Shown in pieces: positions 11,007 to 22,346 of a stretch of 64,000 nt of DNA (position 1 is its first letter; each line of letters opens with the position of its first letter). The DNA is taken from positions 1,178,001 to 1,242,000 of the forward strand of contig CP089459.1 in assembly GCA_026636295.1 (NCBI GenBank), in the 5' to 3' direction. The notes under the pieces are model-generated. The model was not told the DNA's origin. It was given only the letters and a program-made list of their open reading frames with translations, and searched no databases. Made by a program: the position numbers and the translations under genes. Source of the stretch: Medakamo hakoo (Eukaryota; Chlorophyta; Trebouxiophyceae; Coccomyxaceae).

Positions 11007-14000
11007 ATGTCCTCGTCCGACGAGGATGCGGGCGGCGACGGCCGTCCGCGGCCGGGCCCGCCGCGCGGGTTCATGTTTGGCAACATCGCCGAACGCACGC
11101 ACGAGCTGGAGGCCGACTACATGGAGGAGGTGCGGGCTGGGGGAGGAGTCATGCAGGGCCGCGCCTCGCGCCTCGGGCTGGGGTCGTGGGGCCCGGGCGG
11201 GTGTGGACGGCAGGCCGGCCCATTCGCGCTCCTCGCATCGGGTTGTGCTCCTTTGTTGTCTCCCGCTCACGACCCGCACCCACTCACCCACGCCCACAGG
11301 ACGCCAAGCGCAACGTGGGCACGGTCGAGGCCCAGATGCGGGACACGGTCGCGGCCACGCTGGGCGGCGGCGGCCGCGGCGCCGAGCCCTCGCCTGGTGC
11401 CAACCTGCAGCACGGGCGTGTCGCGCCTGGACCGGACGCCGTCGACTATTCGACGGAGCGTGGCGAGGTGGAGGACCCGGGCGCCGGGGCGGCGGCCGTC
11501 AACGCGGCGTGGCGGTGAGTTGTGTTGGGTGTGAGGGAGGGGTTGGACGCGCCCGTGGCGGGCCGGAGCGTTTTTTTTCTCGTCCCTGGCTCCACCCCCC
11601 ACCCACCCCCATCCAATCACACACACACACAGCCTCGCCGCCGCGGGCGCCGCCGCGCCCGCCGTCGACGAAGACGACTTTGACATGGATCAGGACGCGT
11701 CCCGTGCTGCTGCTGGCGGTCCGCCGCCCCGCCGCCCGCCGCCACCCCCGCCCCGCCGCCCGCCGCCACCCCCGCCGCCCACAGCGCGCGCGGGTCCCCG
11801 GCCGCGCGCGCTGGCCTGGTCCGCCCAGCGCGCCCGCGCCGCCGCGGCGGGCGTCGACTTGCCCCTCTTGCTCACCGACGCGGCCGGCCGGGGCGTCTTG
11901 CGCCAGTCCGACCTGCTGGACGACGGCGGCGGCGCGGCCGTCCGCGGCCTGGGAGAGGGCGGCCGCGGCACGGCGCGCGCGCGCGAGCGCGCCGCGCGCT
12001 TGGCCGAAACCGCGCCTGCGACCGCGACCGCGCCTGCGGGCCCATCATCGGAAGAGGACGAGACTGTCCTGCTGCGCCTGGGCCCGCGGGACGTGGCGGC
12101 GGAAGCGGCCGCGGTGGCGGAAGTGGAAGCTGCCGCCAAGGCGGCTGAAGCAGCCGCGGCCGCGACGGCCGACCAGCCGCCCACAGCCGCCGACGGCGGT
12201 GAGCCGACCGAAGAAGCGATTCCCTTGGACTGGACGTCGTCCGACGAAGACTTGCCGGCCATGGTCCCCGGCGCGGTCGGCGACCCGCGGGACGAGCCGT
12301 GGCCGTCGTCCGCGGAGGAAGAGGAGGGCGGGGGAGGGGGGGCCGAGACCGACGCCGAGACTGACGGCGACGGCGCCGCCGACGCGGGGGACGAGGACGA
12401 CGACGCCGCCCACGACGAGGAAGACGCCCCGCCCGAACCGGCCCGCCGGTCCGCCTGGCCCCGCCTGCCCGCCTCCCGCTTCGGCCTGGCGGCGCTGGAC
12501 GACTGGGAGACGCGCGTGGCCTGGCGCGGCGACGCGCCGTCGCCGCCCCGGGCCGGCGGCGGCGGCGACGAGGAAGCCGCCGTCCCCGCCGTCGGGTGCG
12601 TGCCTGGCATCGTCCTGGACGCGCCGCCGACTCGCCTGGGAGGTGGCGGCGGCGGCGGCGGCGGCCAGGGCGGTCCGCCGGCTGGCGCCGCCGGCGCCGC
12701 CGACGCGCGGGCCGTGCTCGACCCGCGCACGCTGCGCTTTGGCGACGCGCCGCTCGCCGCGCCGCCGCCTCCACCCCCGTCCACCGCCGCGCTCAACCCG
12801 GGCCTGGCCTCCACGTCCTGGACGGCGTGCGTCGCCTGGGGTGGGGCGGTGACGGGCAAGGGCGGCGCGGCCGTCCCGCCGCCGCTGCCGCCCGCCCCGT
12901 TGCTGCTCGACCTCAACGACCCGGGCCAGGCGTTTGAGCTGCACCCGGACGCGGGCAGCGGCGCGCCCGGCGGCGCGCTGGCTGTGGCGGCCGCCATCGC
13001 GGCGGAAGCGGCCCGCGTCCCCTGGAAAGGCGGCGGCGGCCCGGACGCACCGGGCTCGCGCGCCGCCAGCCCGGGCGAGTCGTCCGACGGCGAGGGCGGC
13101 GGCGGCCGGGCGGCCGGCGCCGCCGCGCGCGGCGGGGCTGGCGGCGGCCGGCGCGCGGCCGACCCGCTCGCGTCCCTGGGCGCCCGGTCCGCCGCGCTGG
13201 TGGTGCCGCCCCCGCTGCCCGCCACGGCAGTCGCCGCCGTCACGGCGGCCGGCGCGGGTCCGCCCGCCCCGCCCGCCCCTAAAGGCATGGACGGCGCCGC
13301 GTCCGCGCTGGCCCGCCTCAACATCTCCAACGACGCCGCGTACGTGCCCCGGCCGCGGCGGCGGACGGCGGCCGCGGTCGCGGGCGCGGCCGCGCCCCGC
13401 CACGCGCTGCCCGCCGCGACGCTGGCCACGCTGGCCACCCGCCTCCCGCCGCCGCCCGACCTGACGCACCACCCGCGCGGGCTGTGGGCGCCGCCCGTCC
13501 GCCGAGCGGGCGGCGTCGCCATCAAGCTGGGCGGGGTGAAGGCCAGGGCGGGCGGCGGCGGCGCGGGCGCTGCCGGTGCGTCGTCGAGTCAACCACCCCC
13601 GGCGCCCGCGTCGGCCGTCGTCAAGCTCACGGCCCTGACGTCGGCGGCGGGCGCGGGCCTGCGCGACGCCCTGTCCCAGCGCCTGGCCGGGATTGACCTG
13701 CGGTCGACGTCCGCGTCCGCGCTGCTGGCGGCTGTGCGGTCGGGGCCGCGCGCGCGGTTCGCGGCCCTGGACGACGCGGACGGGGCGGCCGCGGTCGTGT
13801 GGCGGCGGTGCGGCCCGGGCGCGCCCGCCCGCCTGGCCGACCCGGCCGCCCCGCTGGCGTCGTCGGGCGTCCCCGCCGCCGACGCGTCGGTCGAGCTCCT
13901 GCTGTCCTGCCGCCGCATCACGCCCGTGCCCACGTCCACCGCGGCCGCCCTGCCGGACCCGGCCACGGACGTGCCCGTCCGCCCGCCCGGCGCGTTTGCG

Positions 14001-17000
14001 CGGCGCCGCGACATTTCCGCGGGCCCCGGCTGCGGCCACGTCATCCTCGTCGAACACTACGAGGAGACGCCGCCCGCGCTGGGCCGGCCGGGCATGGGCG
14101 CCCGCCTGGCCACGCACTACCGCCGCCGCAACCCGGCCGACAACGGCGGCCGCGCCCTGGTGCGGGGCAAGCCCAAGTGGAAGGTCGGCGCGCTGGAACT
14201 GTTGGCCCCGGGCGTGCCGTCGCCCTTCCTGCTGGGCTTCGTCCCGCCCGGGCGGGCCGTCCTGGCCCTGGACTCGGCCCTGGCCCGCCACCCGGCCGCG
14301 CCGCACGAGGTCAAGGCCTCCGACTTCCTGCTGGTGCGCGGCCCGACCGGCCGCCTGGTCCTGCGCGAGCTGACCGGCACGCTGCTGGCCGGCCAGGGCG
14401 AGCCGCACAAGAAAGTGCCGCGCCCCGGGTCGGCCGCCGCGGTCGAGGTGGAGGAAGCCCGCCTCGTCGCGCACGCCGCGCGCGAGCTGCGCCGGCGCCT
14501 GGCCCGCGTCGAACGCGGCGCCGCGCCCGGGCCGGCGTGCCTGCGCCTGGCCGAGCTGCGCGACGCGTTCCCGGGCCTGCCGCCCGGCGCCATCAAAGCC
14601 AAGCTCGCCGACCGGCTGGACTGGGGCCCGGCCGACCCGCGGGACGAGGACGGGGCGTGGGGCCCCCGCCCGGGCGGGGCCGCCCCGCCCGTTGAAGGCG
14701 AGCTCCGCAAGCTGGCCCCGCCCGAAGCCTGGTGCCTGTGGGAGGGCGGCGCCGCCGGGCTGGCGGCCGTGCGCGCGGCGGGCGTGTGCGACGTCGAAGC
14801 GCTCGCCACCATGCCGCTGGACCGCCTGCGCGTCGCGGCGGCGTCCCTGCCCCCCACCCCGGACGGCTCCCTGGAGCGGGGCGCGGCCGTCCTGGAGACC
14901 GCCCTGGTCACGGCGCCCTGGGCGACGACGGACGCGTTCGTGTCCGTGCTGCGCGAGGGCGGCGGGCGGGGCACGATCGTCATGAAGGGCCTGGCCGACC
15001 CGACGGGCCGGGGGCGGGGCTTTGCGTACGAGCGCGACATGCGGCGGGCGACGCTGGACGCCCCGCCCGGCACGTCCAAGAAGGACGCGGGCTCCATCGG
15101 CGGCACGCACCGCGACCTGCGCCGCCTGTCCATGGTCGAAGCCGAACAGATCCTGACCGAGCTGGGCATGGAAAAAGAGGAAATCAAGGCCCTGCCCCGG
15201 TGGGACCGCATCGGCATGATCCGCACGCTGGCGGCGGGGGCGGCCCTGGACGGCGGCAAGCTTGCGGAAGCGTACGGCGCCAAGTACGCGCGCGCCCAGC
15301 GCATCGGCACGGAGGAAGCCGCGCAAGCGCGGATGGAGCGGGCCAAGGGCATTTGGGACAAGCAGATGCGCGCGCTGGCCTCGCCCGCCCCCCTGCCGGA
15401 CGACCCGCCGGCCGGCAGCGCGCGCGCGTCCATCCTGACGGCCGGCCGCCCCGACCTGGCCGCCAAGTTTGAAAAGGAGGCGCGCGCCGCGCGGGCGGCG
15501 GCCCGGGCCCGGCGGGCGGCGGCCGCGGCGGCCGCGGCCGCGGTTGAAGGCGGGGGCGGCGGCGGCGGCGGCGCGACGCGCGCGGCCCTGGACCGCGAGG
15601 AAGACGAGGAAGATGAAGCCGCCCGCGCCGAGATGGCCAGGGCCGGCTTCTTGGGCAGCGGTGACGGTGAGGGCGGGGGCGGGGGCGGGGCGGCCGGGCC
15701 CGGCGGCGGGGCGGCGGACGCGCCGCCGCCGCCGGCCGAGGGCGGGCCGGCTGGAGACGCGGCCGACGGCGCGGACGGCGGCGCGCCCCCACCGCCCACG
15801 ACGTCCGCCGCCCTCATGGACGGCCAGGCCGCCCGGGACAAGGCGTCCAAGGGGCCCAAGTGGCACCTGTCCAAGAAGGCGGCCGTCCTGGAGGCGGCGC
15901 CCGGCGACCGCCGCGTCCTGCGCACCGTCCGCTTCCTGGACCCGGCGTCGCCAGGTGGCGTCGGCGAGCGCCGCGTCGTCATCGCGGAACGCGAGCGGGT
16001 CATGGCCCTGAACTCCCTGTACGGCGGCAAGGAGGGCGCGGCGTCGTTCGGCCGCCGCGTGGTGCGCCCCGGCGGCGTCGTGCGGTCGGCCCGGGAGCCG
16101 CCGCTGACGTCGGCCGACCTGCGGGCGGCCGAGGCCGCGGCAGCGCGCGCGGCCGCGGCCGCGGCGTCCGCCGCGGGCCGGGCGGGCCCGGCCGGCCCGG
16201 CTTCGCCACCGCCGCCGCCCCGGCCGCGCCTCCCCCCGGCGTCCGCCGCCGCCCCCGTCGCGTGCTCGGCCTGCGGCGGGCTGGGGCACAAGGCCTCCAG
16301 CCGGACGTGCCCGCTGTACGAGGCGGAGGGCGCGGGGCCGCGCCCGCCGCCGGCGCCCGGCCGCGGGCGCGGCCGCGCCAAAGCGCCCGCCCAACCGGGC
16401 CGCCCCCGGTCCGCCGGGGGCCCGGCCCGCCAGCCGTCGTTGGGCGCGCCCATGGCGTCGCTGGGCGTGCCGTCGCTGGGCCCGCCGTCGCTCGGCCCGC
16501 CGTCGCTCGGCCCCCCCTCCCTCGGCCCGCCATCCCTGGGCCCGCCCGCGCTCTCGCCCGGCGGCCCGCCTGCCGCCCCGCCCCCACCACCCCCACGCCC
16601 GGGCGGCGGCATCAAGCTGAAAATCAGTGGCCTGGGCGGTGCCGCCCGCGTCGCCTCGCTCGTCAGCCCGCGCGACAGCAGCGGTGGCGGGACCGAGCCG
16701 CCGCCGGCCAAGCGCGCGCGGTCGGCCCTGCCCGCCGGCGGCGGCGGCGGCGGCGCGGGCGCCACCCCGCCGCCGGCCGGCCGCCCGTCCCTGGCAGGCG
16801 TCAGCGCGGCGGGTGCGCCCGTGGCCGCCCCACCCCCGCGCCGGCCGGCCATCCCGCCCGCCGTCGCGCGCAAGGCCCTGTGTGGCCGCGTGTTTGCGCC
16901 CGCGCTCGCGGCCGCCAAGCGCCGCCTGCCCCCTCCCACGCTCGCCCCCTTCCGCAAGCCCGTCAACCGGGCCGCCGTCCCGGACTACGGCCGCTTCGTG

Positions 17001-17816
17001 CCCCCCGACGCGGCCATGGACCTGGACCGCATCGAGCGCAACGTCAAGCACGGGCGGTACGGGTCGGGGGGCGCCCTGCGTGCTGACGTGGCAAAGATCG
17101 TGGCTGCGGCCGTCGCCTACAACGGCCTGGACCCGGCCACCGGCAAGTCCCGGGGCGCGTACGGTGGCGTGGCCATGATTCCGTTGGCGGAAGCCGTGGC
17201 GGACGCCATCTACGCCGAGCTGGACGCCCGGGCGGGCGCGGTGACGGAGGGCGAGGCCGCGGTCGTGGCCGAGGACGCCGCGCGCGCGGCCGCGAAAGCA
17301 GCGGCGGGCCGGGGCGGCGGCGCCGGGCCGCTCAGCCCCGCCGCGGGTCCGACCGAGCCCGGTCCCGGCCCCGGTCCAGCGCCGCCGCCCCCCGACGACC
17401 GCACCGAACTGTGGGTGCAGTGCTCCGCCTGCGCCAAGTGGCGCAACATCTCGCCCGCCGTGCATGCCGCGACCGTCGGCGCCCGCCCGCCGGACGCGCC
17501 CTGGTACTGCGGCCACGACACGGAGCGGCCCGGCGGCGGCAACTGCTCGCGGCCCTGCGATTTCGAGCTGTCCAAGGCGATGGGCCTGGTGGGCGAGGAA
17601 GAAGAGGTGGAGGCGGGCGGTCGGGGTGGTGGTGGTGGCGCGGGTGGAGACGCGGGCGCTGCTGCTGGTGCGCCCGGCCCGCCGCCGACGTCGGCCGGCG
17701 TCAAGGCCGAGCCGGCGGCGCCTCAACAACCGCCGCCGCCGCTGCCGCCGCCGCCGCTTGGAGGGGGTGCGGACACGGGCGGTGCGGGCGACAGTGCACC
17801 GCCGCCGCCCGCTTAG
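11007..17816 (+). CDS. TAF1: TFIID subunit TAF1 with bromodomain and C-terminal CW zinc finger
   Basis: Three exons (11007-11129, 11300-11514, 11633-17816) encode about 2,173 residues. TAF1 is the scaffold of TFIID, which recognises core promoters. The N-terminus has GFMFGNI and an acidic DEDDFDMD patch, resembling the TBP-binding TAND region. The central DUF3591 core is clear: VRGKPKWKVGALELL near 957, LADPTGRGRGFAYE near 1231 and DLRRLSMVEAEQIL near 1275. A zinc knuckle (CSACGGLGHKASSRTC) is near 1656. Tandem PSLGP repeats lie near 1725-1755. A bromodomain follows near 1890-1966, with PDYGRFV, AMDLDRI and the acetyl-lysine-reading Asn in AYNG. A CW-type zinc finger at about 2038-2091 has WVQCSACAKWR, then WYC and NCSRPCDF. 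Long Ala/Gly/Pro-rich linkers separate these parts. The CW module, a reader of methylated H3K4 in other proteins, is not part of the TAF1 architectures I know. Confidence 0.92.
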
Positions 17817-17977
17817 ATTTTTTGTGCGTTGCTCCGAGAGAGTCAGGATGGGCGTGTGTGGGTCGGGGAGGTGGGCCTGGGGGCGGGGAGGGAGGAGAGA
17901 TGAGTTGCGCCTCCTGTCCCTGTAGCAACGCGCAGACGCGCACACATGCAGACGACCAGCAAAACTACAGGCACACC
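17817..17977. other. Convergent 3' spacer
   Basis: These 161 bp between the TAF1 and LYR-protein stops are T-rich just after the TAF1 stop. Nothing else is seen. Confidence 0.3.
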
Positions 17978-18466
17978 TCACACCCCATCCCTCCTGTCGG
18001 CCGGCGTCGGCGGCCGCGGAGGCGGCTGACCCGCCCGCGCCGCCACCTTTTCCAGGGCGGCAGCGACCGCCGCCCGCCCGACCACCAAGCGCCGCGCGAC
18101 CTCTTCCGGCCCCACCGCGCCCGCCGCCGCGCCCGCCGCCGTCGCCTCAAACTCGGCGCGCGCGGACGCCACCAGCCGCACCCGCCACGGCGTGCCGCCC
18201 TCGTCCGCCCAGGTGAAGGCGCGCGACGCCCGCAGCACCGCCCGGTACAGGGACCGCCCCTCGCGCCGGGCGGTGGCCAGCCCCGCCCCCGCGTCCGCCG
18301 CGTCCCGGGCTGCCAGGGACCGGTCGATGACCTCGCGCAGTTTATCCGCGTCCGCGTCGTAGTGGATGGTGGAGGACAGGGAGCGGCAGGGTGGGGCAGT
18401 GGCGGCGGCGGCCGCGCCGCCGCGGCCGGCCAGGCGCGCCGCCGCGCCGGCGGCGCTGGCGAGCAT
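17978..18466 (-). CDS. Mitochondrial LYR-motif protein
   Basis: Predicted 162 residues, single exon. LYR proteins are small helical mitochondrial factors that bind acyl-ACP and help Fe-S transfer or respiratory-complex assembly. The tripeptide LYR lies at residues 73-75 in GRSLYRAVLR. It is followed by a Phe-containing helix and the PWR...AEFEATA...GPEEVARRLVVGRAA pattern typical of the Complex1_LYR fold. The N-terminus (MLASAAGAAARLAGRGG...CRSLSS) looks like a mitochondrial presequence, which is why I prefer the ATG at 18466 over longer frames starting upstream. I cannot say which LYRM member this is. Its start faces the KH gene across 392 bp. Confidence 0.65.
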   Translation of the reverse strand: MLASAAGAAARLAGRGGAAAAATAPPCRSLSSTIHYDADADKLREVIDRSLAARDAADAGAGLATARREGRSLYRAVLRASRAFTWADEGGTPWRVRLVASARAEFEATAAGAAAGAVGPEEVARRLVVGRAAVAAALEKVAARAGQPPPRPPTPADRRDGV

Positions 18467-18858
18467 GCGGTGCGAGCCTATGCTCTCTTCCTCCGACGCG
18501 CGCGCGCAAGGTGGGGGCGCTCCACCCCTGTCCTCCGCTCCGGCTGAGCGTGTGAGGTGTGCGCGTGTGTGCACTCGTGCGTGAGTGGAATGCGCGTGCG
18601 TGTCAGCCGGTCATGCGGGGGGTGTCGCGCGTGCAAAAGAGGGCAACAGGAGAGAAAAAAAAAGAGTGGGGCGTGCGCGCGGCAGAACCTCACCCCCTTC
18701 ACTCCTCTTATTGCACAACCCGCCGGGGACGAGTCGGCCCGCCTCCCAAGCCGCCCTCGCCCGCCGCGCCCCTTTCCGCCCGCCCCGGCCGCGAACCCAC
18801 GCACACCGCACCAGTGGGCGCGTGGAACCGCGCGGGACCTCGCGGCGCACAAAACACC
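18467..18858. promoter_or_regulatory. Divergent promoter region (LYR protein / KH protein)
   Basis: These 392 bp lie between divergent start codons. They contain GT-rich stretches near 18556-18600 and an A-run near 18655-18663. No gene is supported. Confidence 0.4.
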
Positions 18859-21455
18859 ATGGACCCGGCCGCCTCGATGGCCGGACCGCCGCACCACCAC
18901 GCCGTCGGCGGCGAGCCGACCGCGTCCGTGCTCCTCGTCCCGCGGGCCCGGGTCGGGCGCGTCATCGGCCGGTCCGGTGAGACGATCCGGGCCCTGCAAT
19001 CCTACGCGGGCGCGTCCATCCAGATCGCGCAGGAGTGCGACCCGTGCCGCGTCGTCCTGGCCGGGCCGCCCGCCGCGGTCGCGCTCGCCGAGTGCCTCGT
19101 CCGCGACATCGTGGCCGGCTGCTTCAAGGGGTTCGCCCTGCTGCGGCAGCAGGCGGCGGGGCGCACGGACGCCCGGCCGGCGTACCTGCCGGGGTACGGC
19201 CTCGTCCCGCCGACGCAGCCGGTGCGTTCTGCGGGTTTTTTGGGACGGAGGGGAGGGGAGGAGGAGGGGAGGGTGTGGTGGGTCGCGCGCCAGCGACCGA
19301 TGGGTGTGCTTTCGCGCGCCGCCAGGCGGGCCGCGGCCCCGCTGCGCAGCCTGATCTGCGCCTGCAGGCGTGCGCGAGCGTCTGACCTAAGCGCGCGGCG
19401 TGGTTACAGGGCGTGGAGTGCGCCGCCTCGGCCGCGCTCCCGCCCTTTGTGCGCCTGGCCGCGCGGCAGCGCCCGCGAGCCCGTGCGCGCTCTCCCACGG
19501 CTGGTCGCGGCCGCAGACGGGGCGCGCCGCGGCCGCGTGCGGCATCGCGACGCCGGACAACCCAGCCGGGCACGCAGCGGACAAGCCGTGCTGTCGCCTG
19601 AGTGGCACGGAGCGCGGGGTGGGACGGGTGCGCCGTGGCTGGCGGGGCGGCCGATGGGGACGCGAGCCTGCGCTCGCCTCCCCTTGTTCCGTCCTCGCCA
19701 ACTCTCCCCGGGGCACCTCCGCCCCTCCGTCTTGGCCTGTGGGGTGTGTGCGTCTCCGTGCGCCTTTAGCCCTCGCGCGCCGGCCGCGGGCGAAGCCGAA
19801 CCTTCCGTCCACTCCACCCGCTGCGTCCGCGCACACTGGCTGCCGGGCTGGGTGGGGGCGGCAGGCCGCCGATCGCGCGCGCGCCGCCGGCCGGCCGTGC
19901 CAAGACGGAGCTGCTGGCGCGCTCGTCGCGCCCTCGGCTAGGCGAAACATTGGGGGTCCTCCCGCGCGCGCGCTCACACTTGTTCCCACCCTCGTTCCCA
20001 CCCCCGCCAGGCCACCCTCCCGCCCGGGTCCGTCGACAGTTGGGGTGCAGGGACCGGACTGGAGGCCTTTGGCTTAGACGTGCGTTGTTTGGGTGGCGGG
20101 ATCGCGCGGGGTGGAGGCGAAAAGGCGGGCGGGCCGTGCGCGCGCGCATACCGCCGGTCCGCCGCAGCGCCCCACCCACTCACCCCTCCGAACACACACA
20201 CATATACACACAGGCGCCGTCCGCCGCCCTGGCCGGCCTGTCCCTCATGGACAACGGCGGTGGTGGCAGCGGGCCCGCCACGCCCGCGCCCGTTGGCCGT
20301 GCGGGCGGCCCGCCCGCCCACCTGTGCGTGGCGGGCGGGCCGCACGGCCGCGGCCACCACAGCCACCCCGGCCTCCCGCCCCGCCCCGCGACCGCGGCTG
20401 CGTCCTCGCCCGGCCTCTACCCGCCCGCGGGCGGGTTGGGCTCGTCCGCGCCCGCGTCGTTTGTGGACTTGACGGCCGCATTCGGCGGCGGCGGAGGTGA
20501 CAGTTCGTCGGCGTACGGGAGTGAGGCGGCCGGGCCGGCCGCAGCGGCCGCCGCGGCGGCTGCGGCCGCCGCCGCGGCCGCGGCGGCCGCCGCCCGCTCC
20601 CCCGCCACCTCGCTCTACCACGCCGCCCGGTCCTCGCGCGGGCCGTCCTCCTCAGCAGGCGGCAGCTCCAGCTCCTTGCCGTCTTTGGCATCCGGCCTGG
20701 ACGCGGCGGCGTCGTACGTGCTGGCCGCACGGGCGGCGGCGGCGGCCGCTGCCGCCGCGTCGGCCGGTGGTGGCGGTGGCGGTGCGAGCGGTGGCAAGTC
20801 CGCCGCCGCCGACGGCTGGGCCGTGCCGCCGCCGCCGTCTCCCGGTGGCTTGGAGCCGGCTGGGTCGAGTCTGTACGACCCGGCGGCCCTGCTGGGCGGG
20901 CCCGGCGGCGTGGCCTACGGGTCGGCGCCGCCCGCGACTGCGCCCTTCCCCGCCGCCGGCGGTGGTGGAGGTGCGGCCCCCGCTGCCGCGGCGCCGCACT
21001 CGCCCGCGCCGCCTCTCCACGCCCGTGGTGGTGCTGGTGGTGCTGGCGGTGTGGGCGGCGTCGACGGCGCTGCTGGAGGTGGGCCGTCCCCCGCGCGCGC
21101 GCCCTCCACGCCCGACCAGGCGGCGCCGCCCGCCGACCCGGCCGGGCCGCCGCCCGCCCCCGGCGCCGCTGCCGCCGCTTTGGCAGGAGAGGACGCCGCC
21201 ATCTCCGGGCTGGCCGCCCGCCTGTCCCACGTCCTGGGTTCGGCTGGGGGCAGCGGCGGGAGCGGTGGCGCCGGCCCGGCGTCGCCGGCGCTGCCCATCC
21301 CGGCCGCCGGTCCGGCCACGGCCGACCCGGCACTTGCAGCGCTCGCTGCCGCCGCCGCCCACGCCTGGCCCGCTCCCGCCGACGGCGGGCCCGGCGCTGG
21401 CGCGTCCGGCGCAGACCATTCCACCTCGCCCTGGCGGGCGAGCGCGTGGGCGTGA
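18859..21455 (+). CDS. Single-KH-domain RNA-binding protein with long disordered tail
   Basis: Two exons (18859-19221 and 20214-21455) join in phase 0 to about 534 residues. The first exon holds one type I KH domain at about residues 21-95. Its RNA-binding GXXG loop reads GRSG (37-40), within ASVLLVPRARVGRVIGRSG, and is followed by IRALQSYAGASIQI and ALAECLVRDIVAG. KH domains bind single-stranded RNA or DNA in splicing, stability or translation control. The second exon is low complexity: Gly, Ala, Pro and Ser, including an Ala run of about 20. It ends in a few ordered Trp-containing residues. The 992-bp intron is much longer than others here. An acceptor-like TTACAG at about 19404-19409 could define an alternative exon. 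No second KH domain is visible. Confidence 0.75.
19222..20213 (+). other. Long intron of the KH gene
   Basis: This 992-bp intron runs from GTGCGT to an acceptor after an AC-rich tract (ACACACACATATACACACAG). It stays GC-rich and keeps the upstream frame open for most of its length. I see no nested gene or repeat. Confidence 0.5.
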
Positions 21456-22346
21456 GGAGAAGGGCGCTCCTTCCCCCCACCCCACCCCACCCCTGCATTT
21501 CCATTGCCTCCTTTTTTTCTCATCGTTTTTTCTTCCCTAGTCCTGCCTGGGGGCGTGAGGCCGTGGCAGCGTGCGCACGCGTCGCACACGCGCGGCCGCC
21601 TGTTGTGTCCCTCCCCTGTTTGCCATCCCCCTGACTGTCCTGTCGATCGAACCCCCCCCCCCTCCTATAAAACCTAAATACTGCCGGACTTCAAAAAAAC
21701 CGAACGACCCGCCCCCCCTGTTGTTGTGGCGCCGGCGCCGAGAGAGGATCCGTGCGCGCGCCTTCCCCCCTCCCCAGAAATCCCATGACCCACCCTTTGT
21801 GCCCGATTTTATAACACTTACAAGCGAGAGAGAGAGAAAGAGAGAGGGAGGGAGAGCGTCCCGCCTTTTGTTTCATCGCAGGCGCGCGCCCCCCCTCCCC
21901 TCTGTCCACGTCGCGTGGCCCCCCCCCTGTGTTTCCTTTTCATCCCCGCCACCGCCCGCGCCCGCGTCGCGCGGGCACACACGCGCATGTAGCCCTGCCT
22001 GCAAAAATCCGTGCGCACGAGGCCACCGTACGTGGAGCGCCCTCCGCTGCGTGGATCTCTGACGGCAGGCGCGCCCCGTTGTTTTCTGTCGCCGTGTGTG
22101 CCCGCCCGCGCCCCCAGGCGCGCGGCGGCGTTGTGTGCCCTCCCCAAGTTTTAATCCATTTTACCTTACCACCTTGCTCCCGTTTTTTTTGCCCTAAGTT
22201 CGGAGAAGAGAGAGAGAGAGAGAGAAACAATGAACGAGTGAGAGAGAGAGAGAGAGAGCGCTGATTCTTTTGTGTTGAGGCTTCCTTCCTGTTTTTTTTT
22301 TTCAAGCACGCTAGCTGTCCACCCGGCCGTCCGCCCCAACCTCACG
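21456..22346. other. 891-bp convergent 3' region, low complexity
   Basis: This is the longest gene-free stretch between convergent genes. It is lower in GC than the genes and full of C-runs (near 21651-21663 and 21921-21927), GA microsatellites (21823-21855; 22208-22258) and a T-run (22292-22301). Open frames here have no gene-like composition. It probably holds both 3' UTRs. Confidence 0.4.

Noticed and set aside
12045-17981. An antisense open frame of nearly 2,000 codons opposite TAF1
   Set aside because: It has no start context or recognisable domain, and in DNA this GC-rich stop codons are rare in all frames. The TAF1 frame carries clear domains.
18559-18858. Upstream extension of the KH protein
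   Set aside because: The sequence is T/G- and A-rich spacer-like. The ATG at 18859 directly precedes the KH domain, and the region must hold the divergent promoter.
21640-21660. GATCGAACC resembling a tRNA T-loop
   Set aside because: The flanking arms do not pair and no D-arm or anticodon arm fits on either strand.
21571-22345. Small open frames in the 891-bp convergent spacer
   Set aside because: Composition is repeat-like (GA and C runs), with no domain and no plausible splice structure. Most likely 3' UTR.
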